64,000 nt of DNA from Gnetum montanum (taxonomy: Eukaryota; Streptophyta; Gnetopsida; Gnetales; Gnetaceae): contig MNCI01003899.1 in the NCBI GenBank assembly GCA_015680685.1, forward strand, positions 62,001-126,000, read 5' to 3'. Of this stretch, positions 36,500 to 47,740 are shown one piece after another; the stretch's first letter is position 1; every line of letters begins with the position of its first letter. Below the pieces are notes generated by a model. The model saw only the letters and a program-made list of their open reading frames with translations. It did not search any database and was not told where the DNA came from. A program made the position numbers and the translations under genes.

Positions 36500-37200
36500 T
36501 TTTTTTTTCTTTATGAAGCCAGTTGTAATGTTTATGAAGGTCAAGAAGGTACCTACAAGGCTACTAGAAGTCGCAAGAGGCTGCAATTCATAACTATGAG
36601 TGATTACAACTCATAGGATATGGTAATTATTCACTTGAGGGTAAATCTTTCATGTTTCATGTTCTTTAGCATATTGCGAGACCAATGTGAGTGTAGGAGG
36701 TCATAATTAAAGAGTACAAATTGTAGTCTAGTCATAGTCAATGAATTTTGAGCTACTAGTCATAGTCTTGGGAAACATAGGTAAGGCTTACCAATGTGAA
36801 AACTTGCAAGCTATAGTCCAATCATAGTCCATACAATGAGAGTTATTGCAACCTACATGCACTCATAGTCTTAAAAAAATAAAAATTTTAAAAGAACCAA
36901 ACTCCAAAAGTCAAGAGAATAGTCATGTGAGGCTATATAAAGATTAGGAATGCCTCTAAAGCATGCATGCCCTATCTACCATAGCATTTGGAGCTATTAA
37001 GTGTAGAAGAGTGTTTAAATTATTATGTCTCTTATGTTTGCCTACCTTGAAAATTTTTCCTAAGGATTATAAGAATGAGACATGGTTATCATGGGCATTG
37101 TTCTAGATCCTTGATTGTGTTGTACTTCTAGCATTTGTACTCTAATTTTAACATTGAATAAAAACGTGTTCTTTCTTATTCATGATTATTCTCTTTTGAT
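36500..37200 (+). repeat. LTR downstream of the gypsy integrase fragment
   Basis: An array of agtcatagtc / aactcatag motifs (36560-36870) precedes a TATA box ctatataaa at 36933-36941. A polyadenylation signal aataaa lies at 37157-37162. The layout fits an LTR in the same orientation as the integrase. The exact ends are not visible. Confidence 0.5.
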
Positions 37201-37299
37201 TTCATTAAAGTTGGTTTTTTAGAGAATTAAGTACTTCTTGTGCTTTGAGTATGCATGATGAGTTGTGGTCTTTTGAAATATAGATAAAAATAAAACTAA

Positions 37300-37620
37300 A
37301 AATACCATGAATGAATCACAAGTCATGGTTTACAAAAACCTAGAATTTCTAGGGTTTTGAAGCTTACCACGAAAGTAACATAATTTTTGGTAAATATTCC
37401 TAATTTAAAGTGTTCATCACAAGGTGGCCTTGAGTCATGATTAATGATTTTGAGAAGCCATGATGTAGCCATGAGTTGTGATTATTATGACAAATTCTAG
37501 TCAGTGAGAAAATGATTCCTACAATACCATGATTTATGATGAAATCATGATCTATTTTTTCATGGTGCCATGACTTAATCACAAGTTATGGTTGATCTAA
37601 AAATCTTGAATATATAGAGA
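37300..37620 (-). repeat. Inverted-orientation array of CATGACTTGTGG-type motifs
   Basis: Motifs such as aatcacaagtcatgg and ccatgagttgtgatt repeat about ten times. They resemble the U3 array of the copia LTRs (3320-3720, 9780-10150) read from the other strand, so this is probably a fragment of a related LTR. Confidence 0.5.
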
Positions 37621-38404
37621 TTGTAAGCATGAAATTTGATGAATTTTATATGTATGGATTTTCCTCAATAAGACCAATGATCTAGAACTATAAAATGTGA
37701 GAAGAGATGATGAGAATTGTCATAGTATGGTCTAACCTTGAAAGTAACTCTTCAAATTCTATCTAATCATAAAATTTAATCAAACTTAATATGATAGTAA
37801 TGTAATTTTATAATAAAAAAATTTATGATTATTAATAATCTTTTGCATATGTTTGTGAGATGACTATAGATCTATAATAGAGATATAGTAAATAGAATAA
37901 TAATGACAAAATGATGATGATCAAATATATGAAAATTTGAGTAGAAGTAAAAATGAGCAAATGAAGAATAATGAAATTCATATAACTTATTTATTACTAG
38001 TTTTTCCATTATGTTATATCATCATATGGCCTTAATATTTTTGTAATAGAATAATGCTAAGAAAAAATGAAAAGATAATCCCCAATAAAAATGATGAATA
38101 AAATAGGAGAAAAAAGTAAGAATTTTGACCATTAACAAGCACATCTACCTATCAACTCTTAAAAATATTTTCATAATTTCTTTTTTTTTCTTTCTCTATT
38201 AGATTATAAGAAAGAGTTAAACATTGTTTCTACAAAGTGAAGATGAAAAAAATATTACTTGCATAACACACTAATAATAACACACTCTATGGATTATTTT
38301 CATGTAGTTGGATGACTAGAAACATTCATACTATATTGACTATTCAAGTAGAAGAATTTTCAATGCACAAATCAACTACATCACAATAAATAAATAAAAA
38401 AAGC
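37621..38404. other. Unassigned AT-rich DNA
   Basis: The stretch is very AT-rich with many short A/T runs. No RT could be found here, although RNase H of element K begins just after it, so a deletion or insertion boundary lies near 38405. Confidence 0.4.
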
Positions 38405-39640
38405 AATGACAATAATGTATTACTTGAAAATTTTAGGTACTCTATTCTTGGATATTCGGTGTTTATGTACACTAATCATTGTGTGATACACTTTCTCATA
38501 AACAAGCTAATAGTAAGCCCCCAAATTATTCTATGACTAGTAACTTTGCAAGAATTTAAAATTTTGACAATTAATAAGGAGGGAATTGAGAACATTATAC
38601 TAGATCATCTATCTTAGTTTATATGAGATTATAACTCTAATAATAAGCCCTTATCTAATCAATTTCATCTCCAATACATGTTAACCTAATAGACTAGCGA
38701 TTGCTAATTAAGAGATTGTGGTTCTTTAGGATGCACATGTGGTGGGCATTATGTTGGTTGAAAAACTTTCATTAAGATTCTTATGGCTAGTTACTTTTGG
38801 CCCACACTCTTCAAAGGTGTACATCACTTTGCAACATCCTATGAATATTGTTAAAGAAATGATGGGGCATCAACCCACTTTAAGGAACCAGAAAAATGGG
38901 TTTAGTCACTTGATTCTTTTGATCTTTAAGGAATTAATTTCAAAAAATCCATTCAATCTTCTTCAAATAAAAAATTGCACATCATTGTTACTATCAATTA
39001 CTGCATGAAGTAAGCTAAAGCAACCATAGTTACTGATTACACAACAACAACAACTAAATTCTTTGAATAACATGTAAAATAGGTTTACTATGATACATGT
39101 TATTATTTCAAATAATGACACACATTATATGAAGGCAATATTTAAAAAGCTCAATGAGCACTTGGGGGTAGAGTACAAACTTACTACATCTTATCATCCT
39201 CAAAACAATAGACAAGCTAAAGTCATGAACAATGCATTATAAGCATATAGGTTCATATAAGAAGGATTAGAGTGAAAAGCTCAAGAATGCATTATAAGCA
39301 TATAGGTTCATATGGAAAATTCTTATAGAATATTCTTCTTATAACCTCATGTATGAAAAATTACCAAAACTACCCATTCAAACTAAATTCTGAACACTAG
39401 CCATCACATGTAACTTACACTTGGATCTAACTTTAGCGCAATGTAAACATCCATTAAATCTAAATATTCTAGATGAAAATATCATGACTACACTAATGCA
39501 TAATAAATTCCATAAAGTCTACAATAAGTTATGGCATGAAATAAAAATTAGATGCCTAAAAATTCAACTAGGGGATAAGGTCTTATATTACAATCCAAGT
39601 CATCTACCTGAATGCATGAAATTCTAAACACTTTAAAGGA
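38405..39640 (+). pseudogene. Element K: Athila/Tat-type RNase H and integrase, broken
   Basis: RNase H is read as GYSVFMYTNH (YTDH in relatives) followed by LQEFKILTINKEGIENIILD at about 38445-38620. The integrase zinc-binding region follows with GGHYV, KTFIKIL and SYFWPTLFKG (about 38737-38815). The catalytic core gives KLHIIVTINYCMK and TATA-like threonine repeats near 38970-39055, then LGVEYKLTTSYHPQNN near 39160-39213. The C-terminal part is open from 39421 to 39627 (LDENIMTTL, QLGDKVLYYN). Stops and frame changes abound, and two copies of a short stretch at 39225-39315 look duplicated. RT and upstream parts are missing. Confidence 0.85.
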
Positions 39641-39801
39641 CCTTACATTAATTACATAGTCTATTGATTATGCACCTTACAAATTTACCACTCTTCCAAT
39701 ACATAAAAGTGTTTACTAAGCAATGCACAACAAGTTAAATCATTCAAGAATCCATGAAAACTATCAGTAGTTTGATTTCAAATATAACCATTGTTGATCA
39801 T

Positions 39802-40681
39802 TGATGAGTCAGCATTGTGTCAACCTCAATATCAAATATCTAATATAAAAAATCCAATATAGAATACACAAAATTAGATCCCAAGAAACAATGTCAGATA
39901 TTCGATATCATCTCTTCCATGCTAGCCTATAAATACAACACTTAGGTGCACAATTAGGACATAGTTCTAGTTTTCAATTTTTGATAGTCTTTCTTACATT
40001 TCTAAATTCAAGTTCTATTATTCCCAATGCATGTCCATAGTCTGATTTTTTAATTGTGTGGCACATTTTTTTGAGTGTGTCATAGTTGGACATGTTACAT
40101 GACTAGAAATAAAGATCAAGATTACTTCCATCATTGTTGTATTCACTTAGACTTATTATTGCTTTAATTGTTTAATTATTTACTATTTTCTTTAGTTAAT
40201 GTTTCTATTTATTACTATTTACTATTATTGGCATTAAGTGGAATGAGTACAACTTAATCACAAGCACTTAAGTGTAAGTACTTGGTAATCCAGCAGTGTA
40301 TCGTTTGGCACACCTAGTGATGTATGCTTGGTAATCCCAGCAGTCGTTATATGAAGTCCAAGGCATGTATGGATGATTGGGGATAAATACTCATCACAAA
40401 TAGGCTAGCTTAGATCCTATTTTCCATTGTTCATTAGCTTAGATAATTTCTCTCTTTATCATCATTAGGAGTAGAATAGAATTAGACAACATCATATGCC
40501 TCACTTTAGACTAAACCATACGTGACAAAGCTACTACTAGTCCAAGTGGGAAGATAGCAAACTACAATCAAAGCATAATGATTCAGATGCAAAACTAGTC
40601 CCATCCATGGAATTCAACTAGATCATGTGTGAATTCTTGTGATTTGTATGTTTGGGTGTAGGGGTACCTCACCACTCATCG
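39802..40681 (+). repeat. 5' LTR of element E
   Basis: It begins tgatgagtca and ends catcg (g for a). Remaining boxes start at 39890 and 39904, and ctataaata starts at 39927, 23 bp after the last box. aataaag lies near 40107. Confidence 0.85.
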
Positions 40682-40845
40682 TTAGTGTCGTTGCCAGGGA
40701 TGGTGCTAGTTATCTAGACTAGTTACATCATACACAATTGTTGTAAAGGTATTAACTATATATCCTTTAGAAAATATTAAATCACACACACCTTAAGCCA
40801 ACAATAATGTCTCTTTCACAAGGAAGTGATAATGCACTATATAAA

Positions 40846-41730
40846 TGATGAGTCATCCTTGGTTGGCTATGTCGACAACACATCTTGCCCTATGTCAACA
40901 AGGCCCCATCAATGTAGCATTTGTTCATCACCTATAAATACATGCCTACCATCCACATTTATGACAATCTAAATTTCAGTAGCAACAAAGCTCTTGCATT
41001 TTTTCTATTCAAAAGTTATAATTTTTCCCTTAAGTGCCTACAATAGGAGTCATTGAGTGTATGGATCTTTATTCGAGCATTGTTGTACTTGAGGATGATA
41101 GTGTGTGCAGTAATGAAGATGAGCTTTCTAATAAATCTTATAGCACTTTGGATAGATTAGATATTTTATTTATGAATTTACTATTTCCAATTATTTATTA
41201 AATATTTTCAATTAATTATCAATTATTTTTCCATTACTATGTTAGATAAGCAATTAAGACAAATATATTACACACATAAGTATGACTGCTTCGAGCGTAA
41301 CACATATTTGCTTGGTAATCCTAGCAACATTATTGCTTGGTACACCCAGTAGCATAGCACTTGATCACCAAGCAATGAATACATGGGTTCAAGATGTGTA
41401 TGGAAAGTGGGAATGGATACTTATGTTAAGATTAGTTAAATGCTAGTAAATTAGTTAATTTAGATTAGTTAATCAAATTAATTTTATCCATATTTGAGCA
41501 CTGATCTATAAAACATCAAAATGATAAAAATCGAATGCCTCAGTTACACTTAACTATATCAACAAATGTCACAAGTGTAATTAGAAAGACAATGATTGAC
41601 CTTAAGGCTAGATTGACTTCCTAAAGGGCTAGTGCACTAGAAATGACAAAGTCCATAGAATTCAACCAGATTGCATGTGAATGCTTTGTGATTCATATGG
41701 TTGGACGTAGAGGTACCTCACCACTCATCA
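40846..41730 (+). repeat. 5' LTR of element F (nested in E)
   Basis: It is 885 bp, TGATG...CATCA, with a primer-binding-like site after it. A ctataaata motif is at 40932-40940. GATATC boxes are lacking: only two tatgtc motifs (40868, 40891) stand in their place. The left flank is ataaa; no 3' LTR remains. Confidence 0.75.
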
Positions 41731-41887
41731 ATGGCATCATTGCAGGGCACTTTTGTTTGTGGAATGTGTGCTATTTAGGTCTAAGTGAATATCACTAATA
41801 TCATTGTACAAACCTAAAGGTCAATATCATTTCCACTATACATACAAATTATAGAAGCACACTAATAATTTCATTTTGTTTTGCAAA

Positions 41888-43290
41888 ATGTCTTCTACTT
41901 CTCGCAAGCCTAAAGATACTAAACCACTCGTCCCACAAGAATGCAAGGTGGTATACACTCATCCAAATGCGTTTGTGTCAAATTTCACCTTCATCCTACA
42001 TTAGGATGAATAGATGCAATGGCGTGATATGGACAGCAACATCATCTTGCCCCCCAATATATTTGTGCCCAAAATGCTATTTAAAACCCTTAAGAAGTTG
42101 GGCATAGCAGATCTTCATGAAGAATACATTGTGGATGGATATGACACTCATAACTACTGTCCCACTAAAACACAATGTAAGCAAGACAAATGTCAAGAGA
42201 AACTCCATGAAGCTATAAAGGGAAAACATTACACTAACTCATTCCTACTAGATTAAGAGGACAATGAGGATCATCCCTTAGAAAGATCTCAACATAAATA
42301 TTCTCCACCCCTGCTACTGATGGCAAGGGTGTGAACTTGACCCTATGATCAACTATTCTTTAACCAGGGTCAGGAAAGAGTGATAGCCAAGGTAAGGACT
42401 CAGGTAAACACCGTAGCAACAAGGGATCTAAGGATGGTGATTATAATAAGCATAAGAGTGGTGGTAGTGGAAATCCACCTTCCTCTTCATGCTCTTCATC
42501 CAATTCTAAACATTATTCTTCATCTAATAGTTCTCATGGAAGTCTCCATCGAAACAATTGTGATGAAGGTGATTGTCAAAATAACAATGACTATGAAGGC
42601 CATCAAAACCAAAGGGATGGCTAAAACCATCATCAACATCATCAATGCAATGTTGATGATGAACCTTTATTGGTAACTTGCAGTATGCTCAACATTGCGA
42701 AGGCAATGAAAATCTTGACTAGGCATATGAAGGATAGTTGAATCAAGCACCTAGATATGAAAAATATCCTAAGATTTGAGGGGGGATATAATTGTAATTT
42801 ACAAACACATCCATAAGCTTTTTAAGATGCCTATGCCTTACAGAACATAGAGAACAAGTGGTAGAAACTCAAGCTTTTTTCAAGGACACTCATTAAGGAA
42901 GCTGAAAGTTGGTACCAATCCTTAGAGCCAAAATGTATTCGAAGATGGAGTACCATGTTATAACTGTTCAATGACAAATATTAAACATACTCCATAGTAT
43001 CTAATCTGAGAAGGAAAATCCAAGGCTGGAAACAAGGAGCACACAAATCCTTGGATGCCACCATGGGTTGATACTATTCACTCCTACACCGATGCCCTAA
43101 CCATGGTTACTCTCAAAGGGAAAAACTTTGCCACATCATAGATGGACTCAAAGCAAAAACAAGAATCCTTGGGGTGTATGCCCAAGGAAGATTGTCTAAA
43201 ATGAGAGCTCATCAGATCCAAAGGTTAATTGAGTAGGTAGCAAAAGAATAAGATGACCTATGAAAAATGGAGTATGCTGAAGAGTATAAC
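41888..43290 (+). pseudogene. gag of element F, truncated
   Basis: The start atgtcttctact and residues KPKDTKPLVPQECKVVYTH precede a region (42014-42256) that matches element A's gag N-terminus: WRDMDSNIILPP against WRDLQGNIALPP. A broken Retrotrans_gag-like domain follows at about 42760-43230 (RFEGGYN, AESWYQSLEPKC). Similarity to A stops at gaagagtataac (about 43275-43290), and B/C/E-type sequence takes over. The zinc knuckle, protease and 3' LTR are lost. Confidence 0.75.
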
Positions 43291-43690
43291 AAAAAATGGA
43301 AGTAAGAGTACCATAAAAAGGCACTGAATAATTTCTATGAGTCCCACTAGAAAGACATGTAACCATGCCAAAGGTTACCAGCTTCTTAGAACTTTCAAAA
43401 AAAACATGTGTGCCATAAATAAGCTCCCCCCTTGGACAAAATGCCAAGTGATGTTACTCCTTGCAACTATGATATTCTTATGGTCATTAGTGCAAGTGAT
43501 GACACAATGCAATGTTACTAAAATGTGGTTTGGACTTGGTTTGGATATTGCAAAGAAGAACTCATGATTATTTAACCATTAATAACACACACAAGGATTC
43601 ATTGTGCCCATGGTAAGACAACTCATGTGTCAATTTCTATAATCAATTCCACCATCCATCTCATCTCGCTAGCCAAGCTAATTAAGGAAA
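43290..43690 (+). other. Middle region of element E
   Basis: It corresponds to B 30130-30600 and C 59690-60170. A 76-codon open stretch (43337-43567) contains WTKCQVMLLLATMIFLW and TQCNVTKMWFGLGLDI, related to the conserved block in C. The internal promoter module and the ORF2 start are deleted; the sequence runs straight into the ORF2 coiled coil. Confidence 0.6.
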
Positions 43691-43774
43691 ACAAAGTTGT
43701 AGAGCAAGAGAAGGAAAAGGTGATCTGGAATGCCTCTGTAGCCGAAGCACTGACCTACACCCACAGAAAGGCAC

Positions 43775-45203
43775 TGTAACAACAAAAAACGTCGGCAGCT
43801 GGAAAATACCGACCGAGTTTCCGGCGTACACAGTTTTAGCCACGGATCCACGCGAGGGCTGTGCTGGAGAAAGCGAATCCGTGGCGCCCTGAACGGTCTT
43901 GTCGATCAGACAGGGACTTACGGGTCAGTAAAACAATGCGACGTGCGTAAAAGAAAGCGATCTGATTTGAGGCATCGTAAAACGAGGAGAAAATGATGTA
44001 GACAGGTTGCAATGGTGATAATGCGAAACACGATGAAAGAAGGCTGACATAAGAGAAGCACGTAGCTTCAAGATCTGTGCTTTGACTTGAAATGTGTATC
44101 TTGCATAAGAAATTACACTGGGAATCCTCGATTACAAGATATGAAACAAGCACAAAACAATAAGCAAAACGGTCTAAACAGAGGTTCGATCTACCTCGTG
44201 GGCTAAAGCTGAGATGCAAGGCGGGCCAAGCTTCAACTTCTACCGATCAATCATTTTGGATTGATAGAGTCTTTCAACAGAACGATCACTCCTGTCACCG
44301 GCGCTCGAAGCGAACTACGCTCTGCTTCAACTGTAAGGTGATAATGTCAACAATTGCCAAAGCGCTGTTCTCTGTATCCCTGCTCCAAAGTGCTAAGTGC
44401 TCTGGTGCTCAGAAATATGCTTTTTGCTTCTCTGATTTGCCCACCTCTGTATCTTTGTCCGCTGGGGTATTTATAGGCTGCGACGCCTCCGTGAAAAAGG
44501 GTGCAACCCTGCTGGCGTGGGTCCCGGATACTTCGGTTCCCTTTGGCTTGGTCATTTTAAGTCAGACTGTGACTACGCACAACACGCTTGTTTGCGTGTT
44601 GTGCGTGTGAAGAGCAGGTACATGCTGAGCGTGCTTTAATTGCTTTCAGGCTGTTTCACACTCATTTGCGTTGCGTTGCGTGTATGAGCGTAGCGTAATT
44701 TGGTGTAGAAACAATTAAGCTCAAAATTGTTTTACGCTCGCTACGCAACTGTGCGTAACAAAGCATAGACAATAACTGATTCACGCTCACTACGCAGCCG
44801 TGCGTAACAAAGCGTAAATATTGTACCACTTACACTCACTACGCAGCTGCGCGTGATGAAGCGTAAACGATGTATAACTTACGCTTACTACGCAGCCGTG
44901 CGTAATGAAGTGTAAACAATGTATAAGTTACTTGAATGATCACATACGCAATGGTACGCATCGCCGCGTGACGAGCGTAAAGACAAGTTAATCATGCGCC
45001 ACGAGAAAAAGCGTCGGACTATTGCGCTTCCCTAGACTCTGCCTTTGACTATTTTGGAGCTTATTACGCTCATTACGCTGCCATGCGTAATAGAGCGTAA
45101 ACCTGTCCCGGAACAAAGCTGATGCGCGCTCTCGCTTGAATTGCGAATCTTTGCCTGAGGCTGACCCGTAATTTTCACGGTGTTTCAGGCACCGACTACT
45201 ACA
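43775..45203 (-). mobile_element. Insertion G: CpG-rich LTR-like sequence, probably solo LTR
   Basis: It begins TGTA and ends TACA and interrupts ORF2 of element E. On the minus strand TATAAATACCCC lies at about 44464-44475, and upstream of it on that strand is a 49-bp tandem array. CpG is common here but rare in the host sequence, which indicates a recent arrival. The copies of aacaaaa at 43781-43787 and 45205-45211 could instead be a 7-bp target duplication with the ends at 43788 and 45204, which would favour a DNA transposon. No 5-bp duplication fits the LTR reading. No coding domain is visible. Confidence 0.55.
44732..44927. repeat. 49-bp tandem array of nested hairpins
   Basis: Units start at 44732, 44781, 44830 and 44879, exactly 49 bp apart; a fifth decayed unit follows. 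In each, ttacgct pairs with agcgtaa, and inside it tacgca pairs with tgcgta around a 4-base loop. Related palindromes occur at 44660-44710 and 44945-45105. Confidence 0.9.
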
Positions 45204-46320
45204 GAACAAAAGAATAAGTAGCTTGCCACTAAAAATTCAAGGTTGACCACAATTGAAAAATAAAATAATATTTTGGAGGAAAGTATCCACTAGTTGCGAG
45301 AAAAAATAGTGAGGGTCAACCAGAACATTAATAAATTGGCCAATTAAAATAGAACCCTATCCATGGAGGAGGTCCATGCCATTGACAGAAGCCAGCAATC
45401 AAAATCAGTGTGTGGAAAAATGAGGCCAAGAAACATAAAAAGCTGATGGAACACTTCTGTGACTAAGTAGGCATGTATAAGAAAATAAATGAAAAGGAAA
45501 TCCATATGGCTAAAGCCAATATTGGAGCCATGTCAATACAAAATCTCGACTAGTAACCCATCTTGAATATGTATGCTCTAGTCCATCAAGTGGAAGTGAA
45601 AAATAAAGACCTGCAAATTAAGGATTTGAAAGAGTACATGGCATTGGCTAACCTCAAATATGATAACCCTACCATGCTAATAGCAAGCTAGCTTAGAAGT
45701 GAGTTGGAGAAGTAGGTAGCAACCACCTATGCATTATTCGAAAAAGAGTTTGCAAATAGAAAAGATGCTTTGCAAAAAGCTCCATGTGGCAAACTCAAAA
45801 TTGAAGATGGTTAAAGCCAACTACCATGGATAGAAGGATGTCATCTTAGACCTAGCTAGGAGATTAATAGATTATCAAGAATTAAGAGAAAAAGCTAGGG
45901 CCTTTGAGAAAGAATGATGTTAGTTTGCAACCTAGTATGTGAAGGTCAACAAGATGTTCCTACAACTACCATGTCATTGGAATGTACCAGTGCTAGCACA
46001 CATCAATTCAGTAGCCTAGATGGTACACAACCCAAGGATGGAAGAGGAAAAATTGCAAGAACTACTTAATCACTAAAAATTTCACAAGCCTGATGACAAA
46101 GGGAAGCAACCAATGGAGGAGTCTCCACCTCTGGGAACTACATGAGCTGCCTCAAGTTGTGTCTTATAATTTTGTGTTCGATTTTTGTAAATCACCACTA
46201 TGGCATGTATAATTCTATTTGTTTATTTGTCTAAGTCAATCAATAATTCCATACCTTTTCACCAATTTTTGTAAAGAATAGGTTCCTCATTATATTTAAC
46301 TCAAGGATGAGTTTTCATTC

Positions 46321-46333
46321 AATCATGGGGGTA
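46321..46333 (+). promoter_or_regulatory. Polypurine tract of element E
   Basis: aatcatgggggta abuts the TGATG start of the 3' LTR, identical to element B. Confidence 0.75.
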
Positions 46334-47197
46334 TGATGAGTCATCATTATGTTAGCCCTGATATCGAGGCTCCAATATTAGATAAGTGATATCAGGGCCT
46401 AAGAAATGATGTCGAATATCCAATATCATCTCTTCCATGCTAGCCTATAAATACAACACTTGGGTGCTCAATTGGGACATAGTTTTAGTTCTTATTTTTT
46501 GATAGTCTTTCTTAGATTTTTGAATTCAAGTTCTATTATTTCCAGTGCGTGGCCACAATGTGATGTTTGTAATCATGTGACACCTTTGTTCGAGTGTGAT
46601 GTACTTGGACACATTACATGACTAGAAATAAAGATCAAGATTACTTCCATCATTACCACATTTACTTAGATTTATTATTACTTTAATTATTTAATTATTT
46701 ATTGTTTCCTTTAGTTAAGTTTTTCATTTATTGCTATTTAGTATTCTTGTCATTAAGTAGAATGAGTACAACTTAATTATGAGCACTTAAGTATAAGTAC
46801 TTGGTAATCTAGCAGTGTATCATTTGGCACACCCAATGACATATGTTTGGCAATCCCAATGATAGTTATATGAAGTCCAAGGCATGTACAGACAATTGGG
46901 GATAGATACTCATCGCACATAGGCTAGCTTAGATCTTATTTTTCATTGATCATTAACTTAGTTAATTTATCTCTTTATCGTCATTAGGAGTAGCGTAGAA
47001 TTAGACATCATATGCCTTACTCTAGACTAAACCATACATGACAAAGCTACCACTAGTCCAAGTGGGAAGACAGCAAACTACAATCAAAGCATAATGATTT
47101 AGATGCACAACTAGTTCCATCCATAAAATTTAAACAGATCATGTGTGAACACTTGATATTTGTATGGTTGGATGTAGGGCTACCTCGCTGCTCATCA
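46334..47197 (+). repeat. 3' LTR of element E
   Basis: It is 864 bp. Boxes start at 46360, 46374, 46388, 46408 and 46422, and ctataaata starts at 46445, 23 bp after the last box. The 5' copy retains only two of the boxes. Confidence 0.9.
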
Positions 47198-47202
47198 ATC
47201 AT

Positions 47203-47740
47203 TCTATCTTTAGTATTCCCTCCTCATACCCTATTTATGAGGAATATACCTTAATTCAAATACAAAGCTACATTATATTTTTACTTTTTATTTTACAATT
47301 TTTTATCATTTTCTTATTTCTTCAATGTTTTTCTTTGTAATTTTTTTCTTTTGTAATTCTTGATATGTTTTTAATTTTTACTATTTTCAAATTTTTATAT
47401 AATTTTATAATTTCTTGGATTATTTATTTCATACATTTACAAATATTTCTACTTTTTTATTAATAAAATTATTAATCATGGTACAAGAATCAACATCATG
47501 TCTAAATTTTCATCCATCTCTAAATTTTCATAAATAAAAGATTCTTGTCATGGAAATAATGTAGTTCCTATCACATTTAAAGCATAAAATTAACTCATGA
47601 CTATTGTATCTTGAAGAAAGGAGAAATGAGTAAGGGGATATGAATAAGGGTGTGACATCAAGGAAATTTGTTAATTCTTTATATTTTTACCCTATGTACC
47701 ACTAGCCCCACATTGATGCACTACCACATGTTTTTTATTG
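47203..47740 (+). other. Element K T-rich region
   Basis: T-rich sequence with repeated acaatttttt is followed by gggtgtgacatcaagg, matching B 29700-30050 and C 59230-59620. It would have been contiguous with the integrase at 39640 before element E inserted. Confidence 0.6.

Larger units (their letters stand above)
43690..46145 (+). pseudogene. ORF2 of element E, C-terminal part, split by insertion G
   Basis: Coiled-coil sequence before 43775 and after 45204 matches B 33470-34438 and C 62990-63270. The tail reads DDKGKQPMEESPP before the stop at 46143, as in element B. The plant-transposon-type domain is deleted. Confidence 0.65.
39802..47197 (+). mobile_element. Element E: non-autonomous gypsy-type element with nested insertions
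   Basis: The LTRs run 39802-40681 and 46334-47197, flanked by a perfect duplication atcat (39797-39801 and 47198-47202). The interior starts with the primer-binding site and the first codons of a B/C-type gag (40807), cut at 40845 by element F. It resumes near 43290 with the B/C-type middle region and ORF2, which is itself split by insertion G (43775-45203). The polypurine tract is at 46321-46333. Confidence 0.85.

Noticed and set aside
43836-44219. 127-codon minus-strand open frame in insertion G
   Set aside because: No domain, signal or homologue is recognisable. A GC-rich stretch easily stays open by chance, and it lies in the presumed leader of an LTR.
44732-44927. Regular repeats that might suggest a CRISPR array
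   Set aside because: The whole 49-bp unit is repeated without variable spacers, there are no cas genes, and the setting is a plant genome.
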